From NCBI RefSeq assembly GCF_910592395.1, contig NC_088316.1, positions 9,178,001 to 9,242,000 on the forward strand: a stretch of 64,000 nucleotides of DNA, given 5' to 3'. Positions 10,927 through 23,544 of the stretch are shown here, one piece after another. Source of the DNA: Lineus longissimus. Its lineage: Eukaryota; Nemertea; Pilidiophora; Heteronemertea; Lineidae. Numbering within the stretch: position 1 is the stretch's first letter; every line of letters begins with the position of its first letter. A program made the position numbers and the translations under genes. Under the pieces are notes generated by a model. The model did no database searches and was not told where the DNA came from. It saw only the letters and a list, made by a program, of their open reading frames with translations.

Positions 10927-13900
10927 GACGCAAGGGCCCAACGCGCCGCGTAGCGGCAAAAAAGCGAAGCTGGCGAAACATTTATAACGGGTCACCGTCA
11001 CTTATTATTGGACTTATAGCGCATTTACGGGGTTGCAACTATTTTGCTTTATAGTGTCACCAGGAAAGAAAAGCATGCGACCTAACGCCGATCTATTTGT
11101 ATAAAGTGATAATTGGAAGGTATATAGTAGGAAATATCAATAAAATAATCATTCCATGTCGTCTTTTGAGGGCATTTTTGATTGTAAAAAATATATGTGT
11201 ACGTCACCGTAGTCTCTGCAATGATAATTTTATCAGAGCAGTCTCGCGCAAGTGGAAGTTCTTTACCTATTAGTTCTTCACTTATTAGTCTCAACGTCTG
11301 GCGCAAAGCCAGACGTTTTCCATTACGATTTCACTACGATGTTTGACAAGAAGGAGCAGTGCGCGAGATATGCTAATGAGCAGACTTCCCTCGCTTGAGT
11401 TTCTGAAGAATGTTCCATATCGCGCTAAGGTCATCACTACTGATTATGACAGGCGTGCAACGGTAGGTATCTGCTCCCCAACTTCCACCCTAATACGGTA
11501 CAATAAGTTACCATTTGATGGGAATGGGACAATGCCCTCACTGTGTATGGAGTCATAGGGATAAGAAGACATTATTCATTAGTGTTGGTACAAGTGATTT
11601 TGCCCAAAAAGCATGCGCATTCAAAAAACAAAATATGCAAGGTTACGGTATCACGTACATGACCATGACGACGTGCAGAAATTGCACTGGCCAGTGCATA
11701 CCCTATGGCTATGTACTAGTAAACATGGTAAACATGAACAACATCATTATTCATCGGCAGTTCATTTTACTCCGAGCTTTTCCTGAAACATATAGCCATG
11801 ATGATTAGGCCTACCATGTACCATGACCATGTAACAGCACCAGATCATGTTGTTGTCAACAAGTTCACATGAACCGTATAATCCCGCATGGCGCATGTGG
11901 GGCATGCGTCTAAACCAAAGCCCCAAAATCACTTGTTTTGGTCTATTTCACTTGTGTTTCCCCCGTCTCCCAGTCCATAATACATTTACAGTTTACAATC
12001 CCCGATCATGGCCCAACAAAAGGTCATCGGTTGACTAAAGGAACACAACTGTTCAATGGATTTATAGTTGAATGCGATCAAACTACGTCTTTTCAATCGT
12101 GGATTGTAAATTTAACCCCATGGGCCTAGGGAAGGCCCTATAACAATACTTTCGACACAGTTATTATCTCCGCTGCCTCCACCATGTTACACACAGTGCT
12201 CACTGCTGATTCTAAAATGCGCCACCTAGTCAAAACAGGACATATGTTCTTCTAGGAATAGATCTCTTTCCAATATTTCGTCATTCCACTATCGTCATCA
12301 CCTCATCATACTTTCATTGACATTACAGGCACACATCCACAGAGCACTCTTCAAATCATCTACACAGTGGTTATCCAACTAGGATTATAAAGGTAATTTC
12401 TTAGCCCCGCACAGTGGGTTTCAGTCTTGATAAAGGGGCACTATTGCTAGCAGCTAGGTAGGCAAGATAAAGTTAGCCGAAGTAGCCGATAGGGGTCTCT
12501 CACCCCTCAAAGTCCGTCACAACTATTCAAGCTTGTACAAGGAATACATGCAGCGCTGACTCTAACAAGACCCAATGGGAATGTCGCACAGTCATCTGTC
12601 AAAAACAAGACCTATGTTGTAGTATGATCTCTTGCCAATATTTAATAATTGCACTATCGTCATCACCTCATCATTCTTCATTGACATTACAGGCACACAT
12701 TGACATAGACCACTGTTGCAATCAACGACACAGTCGCTATCCAAGTAGCATTATAGAGGTAATTATCATTATCATTCATACCTCATTAGCATGTGAACCA
12801 ATCGCGTCGCGTCCTTTGCGATCACGGCAAAGCCTCATGGAATAATGTCTTTCACCGTTGAATAATTTTTCATATTCCATGCCTACAACTTCAATTTCTT
12901 CATATTCCATGGCTAGAAGTTCAATACTAATATAATATCCAAGATAAAGTTACAAGAAGTAGTCAAAAGGGGTCTCTCACCTCTCACTGTATGTCCACAC
13001 TATTCACGCTTGTATGAGGAATACATTCAATGCTGAATCTAACAACACCCAGTGCCCTTACTCTGTATATTAGTCACTGGAAGATGGCCCATTTCACTCC
13101 TTGCTTCTACTTCACCTATAGTCTCATTGCAAACGCCTCAGTTCTATGATATCACATTCACTTTCAGCTGTCATGCAACGCAACAACTGTGCTATCTGCC
13201 ATCGCACATCAACGAAGAAGTGCAGCCGCCCACATTCCACCTCACGTCTGTCCGACCAGCTGCAATCCTCGAGGACGCCCCACTGTACCACGATTTCACT
13301 ACGATGTTTGACAAGAAGGAGCAGTGCGCGAGATAGGCTAATGAGCAGACTTCCCTCGCTTGAGTTTCGGAAGAATGTTCCATATCGCGCTAAGCTGACC
13401 ACTGCTGACCATGACAGGCGTGCATTGGACTGGTACAGGTTGGAACTGAACATTGAATATGCTGGTGGTGACGCTTTCTGATGAGAAGTTGGTCGTGACT
13501 GATGCAGTATCCTTGGACTTGTCCACAGCATCGTTCAATCATTGCTCTCTGAGCTGCCTTGATTCTGTACTTCCCAAATACTAAGACCAAATGCCTCTTG
13601 ACTGTGCTTTAAGAGAGACTGGCGCCATGCCTAGAGATATGACTGACCCCTATTGGCAAATTTGTATGACTTTATCTTGCCTACCTAGCTGCTGCCTATA
13701 GTCTCCCTTTAACTGCGGAACACTTCAAAGTCGATAAAATGCCATGTTCCACCTTTTAATGTGTTCAGACCGCCATTTTCAAAATAATCAAGTCAGGACA
13801 CTGCCTTCTAGTCTCATAATAAATTTTGCTTTCCTCAATAATAACATTTCTTCTTCTTCAATGCTTTCATCATTCCAAACTTCTCCTCCTCTGACTTTTA

Positions 13901-14078
13901 CAGGGGTACAGTCATGGCAATCAAAACCCAAATACTGAGACCAAATGCCTGTTGACTGTGCTTTAAGAGAGACTGGCGCCATGCCTAGTCTCTCTTAAAG
14001 CACAGTCAACAGACACCAACCCCCTCAGACTCAGAAACCACAAACGCCCAACCCTTCCTGCTACCTTAATACTTCTGG
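10927..14078 (-). repeat. Right arm of 7.2 kb foldback
   Basis: Inverted copy of 6900-10047, ending AATACTTCTGG at 14078. A 74-codon ORF at 11082-11306 (minus) is the same as that at 9668-9892 (plus) except for one residue. This reflects the recency of the duplication and is not evidence of coding function. Confidence 0.95.
12240..13400 (+). repeat. Duplicated exon-like modules with splice-like edges
   Basis: Two diverged copies of a module lie at about 12240-12400 and 12610-12770. Each has CATTGACATTACAG directly before a ~64-66 bp segment that ends in AAG or GAG followed by GTAATT, so each looks like a small exon with an acceptor and a donor. In the frame ending at the donor, both copies share the pattern H-S-x-Y-P-x-x-I-I. 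A second module pair (about 12455-12600 and 12945-13080) begins with GATAAAGT and GGGGTCTCTCACC and shares a frame containing A-C-x-R-N-T and S-N-x-T-Q. A third copy of the GATAAAGT end lies inverted at about 13630-13690. I do not recognise the encoded protein. Confidence 0.55.
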
Positions 14079-15494
14079 ATTAGCGCTCTGATATCTCGGC
14101 AAGTGTAGCGTTTTTGTGTCTCATCCAAAAACCACAATATATTCTTTACGTTTAAACTTTCGCAGTGTCCACAGAAGATAAAAATGAAACCGCCCGGGGT
14201 CATTGTGCTCAGCACAAATAAATTTGGTGGTTAGGAATTCATCCTGGTTAAGAAACATTCTACAAGTATAGTATGTAGGTCAAACCAAAGTCGGTATGAC
14301 ACGTGATGTATCGTTGCTTGGAGTACCTACCATAAAAATATCATCGAAAACAAGTCACTTATAAGCGAGATATTGCACTTTTTTACTTTTTTTAGTTTTG
14401 GCCTCTGGTGGCCAGTCGAGAATAAGATCGGATCAAAATTCGGTGTCCGAGGTTTCATGACGTAGGGAGTTATGTGTACCAAATTTCAAGTTCATAGCTT
14501 GAGAGGTTAAGAAACGCCCCATAGTTACATTCAAACGATCAATTTACACCATTTGACCTCGGTGAACTTGAAAAGTAGGTCGACCATAAAAGTCTTATCG
14601 AAAACGAGTCACTCATAAGGGCAGAGACACGTATTCATCCACGACCGGAAGTGTGCAAAATGCCAAGTTGTGGTAAATACATGGCTGGGATGGACCAAAG
14701 TGGAGTTACTTCTCAATCTGTGGTTGATTCTTAATCTACAGAGCCAGGCTATCACAGAAATATGCTTTTTGATAATATATTTAAGAAAATGTGGTCTCAC
14801 TGGTCAGTTTAGAACTTGTATTTTGGCAGGGCCATATCAATGCGCCAGTGACGTTTTGATGGATATGGTGTACGGAAATCTTTTTTTCCCAAGCAATCGG
14901 TATTGGAATGTTTTTAAACTTTATAATGCTATTGGCAAAGGGTTCTTCTTGACACATATAAAATTTTGAGCAGATTGATTGGTCCAAGGTGTACTTTTTT
15001 TACCAAAACTTATGCACAACAATGTACACGTAATGTACACAGGTTTAAATAGAGGGCTCTGGCCATAAGAGAGATATCACATTTTTAGGTTTCCACTTCT
15101 GGCTCCCTGGTGGACAAGTCAAGAATCCGATCGGACCGAAATTCATTGTCAGAAATCACCTGACCTGAGGGGTCCTGAGTACAAAGTTTCAAGTTCGTAG
15201 CTCTAGCGGTTAAGATACGTGCCACTGTTTTTAAAACATGATACAGACAACGACGACGACGACAACGCTGGAAGTTCAGTATGTAAATGAACTAGATGCA
15301 GAAATGAATGCTTGATACAAAGTATTTACATGGAACTGTACCCTCAATGAATTCATTTATTCATATTTCTTGGATACTTGAATTGAAAAATTTGAAAGCA
15401 AATGTTAGGTTAGAGAGGAAGGAGAATGTGTATTTCGATTCAACAGGGAGTTAAACTTATTCAAAGGGGGGAGGAGTGTGATGATATCAGTGTT
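14079..15494. other. No gene; contains a diverged direct repeat pair
   Basis: No ORF here shows a known motif. About 14375-14525 and 15090-15240 are related at moderate identity: both contain a TCAAGTTC[A/G]TAGCT word, a GATCGGA[T/C]C word and a GGTTAAGA word in the same order. This looks like two old copies of one dispersed repeat. A short (ACG)n run lies at about 15248-15262. Confidence 0.5.
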
Positions 15495-15499
15495 GAGTG

Positions 15500-15665
15500 T
15501 GTAGTGTAATCTGAATAAATGGGTCATAGAGTTTGAGGTGCTGCCACCTCGTGATAGATTAGGGTACTGTTCAAAATGGCTGTCATGTTCTAGAAATATA
15601 CTTCAAGTGTTCAGAGTTTAAATCCGTCGTTATCTTCTTTCGGAACGCCCATCGGCAACTGAACA
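15500..15665 (+). repeat. Gypsy 5' LTR
   Basis: Starts TGTAGTGTAATC and ends GGCAACTGAACA (TG...CA). It contains AATAAA soon after the start, a plausible polyadenylation signal. Identical to 28106-28271. Confidence 0.95.
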
Positions 15666-15683
15666 TGGTGTCAGAAGTTAAAG
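15666..15683 (+). promoter_or_regulatory. Gypsy primer-binding site
   Basis: TGGTGTCAGAAGTT directly abuts the 5' LTR. It starts with TGG, as expected for pairing with the CCA end of a tRNA. I do not assign the tRNA. Confidence 0.8.
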
Positions 15684-16051
15684 AAGACTCTCATGAACTG
15701 GGAGAGACTGTTATTTTGTTGAGAGATGTCGATGTTGATGAGCTTTGAGCCAAGATTCGTGAATCTTTCCCCAGTCAGAGGAAATATTTCTGATGACTGC
15801 ATGTACATCTCGTGTGCATCATGTGTATAAAGGTGCTGTGCAGTGACTTTTCATGTGCTGAACAGTGAGTTGCGCCCATGAATGATGAATCTGAAGATAA
15901 TCTAAGGAACTTTCGTGACATTTTGCCCTTCCCTGTTACTGTTATTACAACAATGGCACAATTCCAAGTGCAGCCACCTGAGTCTTTTGACTTTGGTAAA
16001 CCTGAAGGGTGGAATAAGTGAATCCGGCGATTTGACAGATTTCGACAGGTG

Positions 16052-16284
16052 TGATCGGACAATAACACACAAATGAACTGCGCATGTTCCTTTCCTTATT
16101 TAATCACAACACAAGTGACGGAGATACAATTCAGGTAGAAAATTCCCGATTTCCTGCTTCTTTCGCTCTCGTAACTTGCTGCTGCTTCCAAGGCAAATTA
16201 TCCGACAGCAAGTTACGCCGCAGATGTAACAAATTTCACCATCCGAAACATCAACATACTGTAAACCCCGTTATGGCACCAACA
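16052..16284 (-). repeat. BEL-1 3' LTR
   Basis: On the element's sense strand it starts TGTTGGTGCC and ends TCCGATCA. It matches 23545-23778 except for a missing T near 16117 and one C/T change near 16255. Confidence 0.95.
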
Positions 16285-16861
16285 TACTCCCCCCGATGGC
16301 GAGTCGAAGAAAACGAGGAACCATCCAAACAAACACGTGCCATAACCCACAGAACAGTCCAAAGAATTCAGTCCACACGATTCCAAGTGTCCTATCTTAT
16401 ACTAAGATTACTTAAGAATATCGCACGCACACACATGTAGCACAAAACCTTGTGCATTTAGCCTTATGATCTATGCTAAAGAAAATCATCGAAATTACCG
16501 CGGCCGCTCAAAGTGTCCACATTCACAATGACACGGAAAGTCCAAAATCATTATGATTCACCTTCTTTTTTTTTTAAACACATCGCAAATACAACACGAA
16601 TTACTAAATCCACTATATCGTACTAATAACCACTGATTATTGTCCAAATCAACGAACACAATCACGCATAAGTCCCAATCAACCATCCTCTATGGAACGA
16701 CGCGAAGATTTCTAAATGTCTCATAATCATAATAATCGGAATGTCTCATTATCAGCATACTTAGTGCATCTACGTGAAACTGGAACTCTGGCAAAACAAT
16801 CCAAAGATTCCAAATGTTAAATATATAAGGTGGAACTTGAGCAACAATCCCAAGATTCCAC
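16285..16861 (-). other. BEL-1 3' untranslated region
   Basis: Region between the end of the BEL polyprotein and its 3' LTR. A purine-rich tract, GGGGGAGTATG on the minus strand, abuts the LTR at 16285-16298 and fits a polypurine tract. Otherwise noncoding. Confidence 0.65.
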
Positions 16862-19010
16862 TTAACTGCTTTCTTCAAGGAAACATAATCTGTGAACTGG
16901 GCGCTTGTACAATGCTCCTCCTCCCTTTCTTACTTCTACCACTCTCACGCAGCCATCAGCTCCCGGAAATGTCTGAGTGACGATTGCCATTGGCCATTGT
17001 CCTCTTGGCCTGTCGTCATCCGAAATGAGGACCAAATCTCCAACCCTGACATTCCGTTGCTCCAACTGCCACTTTGTTCTTTCATGCAAGAGTGTCAAAT
17101 ACTCCTTGAGGAATCTCTTCCAGAAATGATCAGCGAGCACCTGAGCATGTCTCCATTTGCTCCTGTGATACTGATCGTTCTCAACAAATTTCCCTGGCGG
17201 TAGCCGAATGGCCCTCCTCTGCAATAGAATGACCAGGAGTGAGTGCTTCTTCATCCTTAGGGTCTTCGCTCGCCTTACAGAGAGGCCTACTATTAAGTAT
17301 GGCTTCAGCCTCAACATGAGCGGTGTGAAGAGTTTCGTCTGATACTAGGCCTTCTCCCAGGATAGCCTTCAAAGTCCGCTTTGTTGACCGTACCAGTCTC
17401 TCCCACACTCCAGACATGTGTGGTGCACCAGGTGGCTGGAAATGCCATCTAATCCCTTTCTGACTCAGCTCAGCTTCAATCTGCCCTTGATTCCACTGTT
17501 CCATTGCCTCTCGCAATTCTCTCTGTCCACCGACAAAATTGGTTCCATTGTCAGACCACATGTCTGAGGGGCATCCTCTGCGTCCAATGAATCGCCGCAG
17601 GGCATTCACAAATGAACTGGTGTCCATTGACTCTGCTATTTCGAGATGTACTGCCCTCACGTTCATGCACTCGAACAGTACTCCCCATCTCTTGACCGTC
17701 GATCTTCCACGCTTAACTAACATTGGCCCATAATAATCAACTCCTGTCCTCGTAAAGGGTGGATCATACGCAATCAATCGCATATCTGGCAAGTTTGCCA
17801 TCCTCTGGGTCATCCTCTGAGCCAATCTCTTCCTGCATCCGATGCATTTTTTTAGTATCCTTCGTACTGCAAACCTGGCCTGCGGAATCCAAAAACTCTC
17901 TCGCATTTTTGCCAACACATGTTCTTGACCAGCATGTTTGGTTGCCAAGTGGAAATGCTCAATCAGCAAATTTGAGACGTGATGGTGCTTAGACAAAATC
18001 ATAGGATAAGCACAATCGAACGACACTGGGGCTCCGGCGATCCGTCCTCCCACTCGTAACAGGCCATCAATCAGTACAGGGCTCAAACATTTCAGCTTGC
18101 TCTTGGTCTTGACACGGCCAATATTCTCGAGACTCTCTATGTCTTCCTGAAACTCAGCTTTCTGAACTGACTTGACAATGACTAATGTAGCTTCCTTCAT
18201 GTCATCTGCTATAATCTTCCGTTCAACTGATGACTTGTCCCGTAGATAGCTGCAGAACTTCCTCAAAATGACAACAGCTCTCACCAATCGAGTCCAGTTC
18301 GAATACCTTTCCAGTAGCTTTGATACAACTGGCTTCTCCTCTACACCAATAGCTCCAATTATTCTTTCTTCCTTGATCTCAGGGTCTTCATTGGGCAGTG
18401 GCGGAACTTCTACATTTGGCCAGTTCTCCTCTGATCCCCAGAGAAATTCTGGTCCTCTAAACCAATGGCTTGCTTTGAGAAAGCTCTTGACTGACTGTCC
18501 TCTCGATGCTAAGTCTGCTGGATTCATGCATCCAGGAATGTGCTGCCACTGATCTATTTTTGACCCATCACGAATTTCACCAACCCTGTTGGCAACGTAA
18601 GTCTTGAACCGGCGATCTTCACTCCTGATATACTGCAACGTGATTTTGGAGTCCGTCCAAAAATATGTGTCCTCCACCAATAGATCCAACTCACGGCGTA
18701 CCAGTCCATCCACTCTGACAGCAATGACAGCGGCCTGTAGCTCAAGGCGTGGTACTGATACAAACTTAGCAGGAGCTGTTCTCGACTTCGCAATCAGGAA
18801 GGCACACTCTATTCTCCCGTCATCATATATTTTTCTCAGGTATGCCACACTTCCATAACCGGTCTCACTTGCATCGCAAAAATGATGTAACTGTATCCTG
18901 CCCTTTGTCTCAGCTGTGAAATACCAACGTGGTATAGCGACGCTCCGTAAACCAGGCAAATCCTTCTTCCAAGTCTCCCATGCTGCCAACAGATTTTCCG
19001 GAAGTTCCAT
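16862..19010 (-). pseudogene. BEL-1 RNase H and integrase
   Basis: The main frame (19010-17181, 609 codons) opens with the RNase H-like region (H-F-C-D-A-S-E near the start, then Y-F-W-T-D-S). The integrase zinc-binding module follows (H-x3-H...C-x2-C around 17850-17960) and then the catalytic core (G-V-D-Y-Y-G-P, W-S-D-N-G-T-N-F and a Glu in S-G-V-W-E-R-L). The frame changes near 17190-17317, after which 17317-16862 encodes the C-terminal domain typical of BEL integrases (V-G-D-L-V-L-I, then G-Q-W-P-M-A-I-V). In a working element the integrase inserts the cDNA copy into the genome. Here the frameshift separates the core from the C-terminal domain. Confidence 0.92.
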
Positions 19011-20104
19011 TTGACTCCAAGTGGTCTTTCTACTGTTGGTGTATCCAGGTCGAGGTCTACAGATCCGGTAGCACGTACTTCTCCAGGCAAGGCTTTTAGG
19101 ACCTCAGTGGAATTTGACACAAACTTTGTCAACTGCATCCTTCATTCAGCTAACAGTGCAATCAGGCCTAGCGATAGCAAGATTGCAACTCCGACCTTGG
19201 CGACACTCTTCAGGAAATCATCAACATAGAAACTTCGACGTACTGCTGCTGCTACACCTGGATCGTACTTCCTGCCATGATCCTCAGCACATTTTCTCAG
19301 TCCAAACGTGCATGCACAGGGACTATCTGTAGCACCAAAGATGCGCCTCTTAAATTGACAAACAGCTGGGTCCCTTTCAAGTCCATCTCGCCACCACAGA
19401 AACCGCAACGCCTCACAGTCTGCTCTCGATACCTTAAACTGGGAAAACATGGCTTTGATGTCTGCTGTAACAGCCACCTTGTGCTCCCTGAACCTCATGA
19501 GCACGCCCAAAAGATTACTGTTGAGGTCGGGTCCCTGCCCCAATTCCTTGTTAAGTGAGATGTTCTTGAACTCAGCTGCAGCATCAAATACTACTCTTAC
19601 ACGTCCGGGTTTGTTCACATTCTTCACCCCGTGGTGTGGCAAATACCATACTTTGCCATTTGAAGAATCTGCCTCCTCCGGTGTAAGAACCCTTGCATAC
19701 CCCTCTTGAAAATTCGCATCCATCGCTTGTTGGTACATCACAGCATACTCTGGATCCTTGTCAAAGCGTCTTTTCAGGCTGGCCAATCGTTTCTCTGCCA
19801 TTAGCTTGTTATCTGGAAGCTCTGGGTTGCTACTCTTCCAGAGTAGTCCATTCTCATAGTAGCCTGCTTCTGTTTGATGGGTTGTATTCTCCAACAAAGC
19901 CAAACAACGGCGATCACCAACTGACATCATCTTTACATTGCTATCCTCAAATCCATGCTTCTCCACTTCCCACAACTTCTCAACCGCTTTTCTTAGGTTG
20001 GCATCTTCGCCTGTACTCCGGGTTTCTGAAGTTGCACCTTGGTGTGTAACGATGTGGTTGACATCCACTTCTGAGGTTGCACCATCTTGTATTGGGCCAG
20101 CCAC
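18836..20104 (-). pseudogene. BEL-1 reverse transcriptase (frameshifted, partly deleted)
   Basis: The 20104-19142 frame carries the BEL-type RT: W-Y-L-P-H-H-G-V, R-V-V-F-D-A-A, then T-A-D-I-K-A-M-F and the catalytic Y-V-D-D at about 19218-19229. After Y-V-D-D the sequence is shortened and shifts frame. It resumes at 19138 with L-T-K-F-V-S-N-S and P-L-G-V-K-W. About 70-80 residues normally expected between that motif and the RNase H region are missing near 18990-19020. The upstream join to the protease frame near 20080-20104 is also frameshifted. RT copies element RNA into DNA in the virus-like particle; this copy cannot make a full enzyme as written. Confidence 0.92.
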
Positions 20105-23100
20105 ACCACCATCCTAACAGCATATGGCTGATTGTTAGGGTCTTTACCATAGCAGCTTTCCAATACCGCATGTGCTATAGGCACACTCTCACCGATGAGC
20201 ACCAATACTGCATCAATGTCGACCTTCGCAGAAGGTTGAATCCCCTTGAGATGATCATATGCAGCCAAGTCCATGGCTTCTCGATGATGCCGACTGTCAA
20301 TGTACAGTTCACCAACAACATATGCCTTTGCTACTGGGATGACAGGCTGGTCTCTATCAATAGGCTGTAAACTACATGTACACACTGTGACATCTTTGGG
20401 TTGTCCTTGGACAAGAACTGTATTCACCAGAATTGATTCCTGTTTCCCCTTCAACTCCAATATCTTTGCCAATTTTTTTGTTATCAGTGTAGTGCTCGAA
20501 CCCGTGTCTAGCAGTCCTAATATTGTGGCTGACCTTCCATTTTCTGCTAGCACCCGCACTGGCACAACCTTCAGCAAAACACCCCCATGACCTGGCCTAG
20601 ATGTTGACATGGCCCCAACCGTCTGGGAAGTGGAACCTGTCTGACTCCTTTCTCTGTCCTTATCCACAGCAGGTGTTGACCAAGACCCTCCAGGCAATCC
20701 CTCCTTGCGTTTGTCATTGTGTAACAGTGAGTGGTGGTCACCACCACAGGTCTCACATGGCTTCTTCCTCCTACAGTCTTTGATCCTGTGCTTTCCAAGA
20801 CATCCATAGCACAAAAGATTTGCCCGTGCAAATTTTCTCCTAGCCTGAGGATCCTCTTTCTTGAACTTGAAGCAGTCCCCGATGAAATGACCCCTTTTGC
20901 AAAATCGGCACTGTGGCTTAGTGCTATCCTGCTTCTGCTGGTTGTCCTCGCTAGCAGCTTGTGTAGACAGAGTCGTAACCTTGAACTGCGGATTGGGTGC
21001 TAAGGCTGTCTGCTTAGACTTATCTTTCTTCGTGGCAAATGAACTACTGGTAGAATACGATGCTGATTTCACCTCAAACACTACATGGTTCACAACCTTG
21101 GCCTGGCGCTTTACGAAGTCGACCATATCAAACAAGTGTGGAAATCTATCCTGATCTTCTAACCTCGACACCTCTTTCACCCATCTGGCTTGTACTCCTG
21201 CTGGCAAACGATCGAACACAGCCCTTAGCGTCGCCTGAGTGTCGGCTTCCCTCAGCAGATCAAGATCCGACAGAGTCTTATACGCAGCATTCAACTGGTC
21301 AGAGAATTCAAGCAATCCTTTGCTATCCTGTTGGGTAATCCTCTTGCCACTAGTGATTCTCTCGATGCAAGATTTCACAATCTGATATGGTCAACCAAAT
21401 CTGTCTTTCAATACGTTTAACGCTTGAGTATAACCATCCTTGGTCCCGTCGAAATGCAGAATTGCCTTATGTGCATCTCCCGTTGTGAGCATCAGCAACT
21501 GTGACAGTTTGAAGCTATCTGTAAAAGGCTTAGTCCCAACTCTCAAATCAAAGGATCTACGAAACTTGGTGTATTCCGAAGGAGTACCATCAAAAGACAT
21601 AGGTGGAGGAGTAGGCAACTCAGTCTGAAGCGCTAATTTCTCCAATACTAATGCCAATGTTGCGTCACTCGATGCGCCCTGGCACCTCCCCCCATCAGGA
21701 AGCTGATGATCGACTTGACTATAACCAGCTGGGTTGAGCTCCATTGGCCCTGCACCTGGTTGTACTTGATATGAGTTTCGAGGCATTTGACCCGCCCCTG
21801 CTCTTCCTTGATGGTAATCAACTTGTGTCCCTGCAGCTGGAAAATGCTCTTGCCCCCTGCCATGATAGTGTTGCCTGCTATCATCACTGCTATGATGCAC
21901 AACATTTGAAGGGATTTGACTAACTTCCATTTCGGCTTGGGGCTGATAGTTTGCCATGGAACTAGTGTATGCACACATTGGCTTAATACCGGTATTACAA
22001 ATGTCTCTTGCCATCCGATCTCTGTAGCATAGGTCCTGATGTACGGCACTGCTCCTAGGTCCATGATCCATATAGTCACCTCGATCTGTGTAGCTAAGAC
22101 CTGCACTGTGAACTTGATTTCCCCTTTGAAATCTGCCTTCACCATTTACCCGGCCTGAGTACTGTGCTTGGCTCGCGCAGTCCAGTAAATACTAAACGGG
22201 TTCGTAATTCTGATGGTTTATATCCTGATACAATCCTGTGTAGGTTTCCTCCTGTATCATTGGCCTTGACTGGTCGTAACATTTTTTAGTGTCACTTTCC
22301 TTATCTATAGGCCTACCACTGACTCCCGGTTCAGGCTTTAATCTAATCACTCCTGGCGAATTACCAATAGCTCCTGATCCCATGGGTGTGAACCTCACTG
22401 CATCCGGGTTGAGCCCCATCCCAGGGCTTACTTCATTTTGACTATGCACTGTGTGCCGTGCAATTTTGCGTACCGGTACTCTGCTGTTTGCTACATGTAT
22501 ATTATCACCAATCTCCTTGGTTATAACAGACTGCTGTGCTCCCTTTATACCAGCCTGGCGTTTTCCCATCTCATACTCCAAAAGTAATCCCAGCTTCTTG
22601 CATTCCTCTTCCATAACGTGAATCTCATTTTCTAAATTACATCTATCCTGTTTCTGAGCAGTGGTCCCCTGAGATTCACAATTCTGAGCTTTATGCAAAA
22701 CTCCACTGCTAGGAGTATCATCCGACAGTGGCGCCATCCCATTAGCGACGTTAGAACTATCCATGCCCTGCATTTGAGCCAGGTAACTAATTTGATTCCT
22801 TGCCACTTCCAAAATATGCTTTACCTGGCGTCCTATTTCATAATATCTGTCCCATGCGACGCGTGCCTCGGGCTGTAACGCCACAGCACTAAAATTATCC
22901 AGCTGTTTCCTGTATTTCTCCGACGATGAACAGATGTCCTCCTCAGCATCCTCAATTTCCTCTACGGACATTCCTGTGAGCCCTCCCTCCAATTTACCAA
23001 CCTTCCTCAACACTATTGCTGATAATTGACCCAATGATCTTTTAAAGGACACACATTTCTCCGCAGCGATCGCATCCCAATCGAGTAACGAGCTAGGCCT

Positions 23101-23157
23101 CCTGTTCCTAGGCCTCAAAGACTGGTTCCCAATACCATGCTGATCTGCCATATTCAA
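19993..23157 (-). pseudogene. BEL-1 gag and aspartic protease
   Basis: One frame runs from the ATG at 23157 to 19993 and is broken by TAG at 22192-22194 and TGA at 21391-21393. The first section (321 codons) is a charged, helical N-terminal gag region. The second has the BEL gag domain (DUF1759-like; S-F-D-G-T-P-S-E-Y-T-K-F). The third carries further gag sequence (R-L-E-D), CCHC-type zinc knuckles around 20720-20920 (C-x2-C-x3-G-H-F..C and two more) and a retropepsin-like L-L-D-T-G-S-S motif near 20494-20512. The start at 23157 fits, because it lies about 390 bp downstream of the 5' LTR with no earlier long frame. Confidence 0.9.
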
Positions 23158-23524
23158 AATTTATGTATGCCTTAAGCAAAGTCCCAAGTTGTCAAATATC
23201 ACCAGTGTCCCTTTAAAACTCACACAAACCTATTAACGTTGATCATTGCAGCAAAATCCTATGTTGCTATGCTCATCATATTATTTATAATGTCACGAAC
23301 GGAAATGAAGAAACTGCAGTCCTAATTAAAATCCGTATCATCAAAAACTGGACCAAACTTGTTACATCAGCTACCAATATCCCAAATCAGTTGCCGTCCT
23401 GGGGACGAGGTTATAAGAAATCCGTGCAAGACACCCTTTGCTGTACACATAAATCCTAGGGACGAGTATTAATAGCCACTCATTTCCGCGGGCTTTTCCG
23501 ACACTGTCAAAACCATCCAAATTA

Positions 23525-23544
23525 AGACTCAGCAAGTTACCAAA
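23525..23544 (-). promoter_or_regulatory. BEL-1 primer-binding site
   Basis: On the sense strand the sequence just after the 5' LTR reads TTTGGTAACTTGCTGAG. It contains TGG and so could pair with a tRNA CCA end. The 11-mer GTAACTTGCTG in it also occurs in the LTR hairpin, both as itself and as its complement. Confidence 0.6.

Noticed and set aside
14609-14987. Opposing ORFs of 63-99 codons
   Set aside because: No motif; both strands open by chance in AT-rich DNA.
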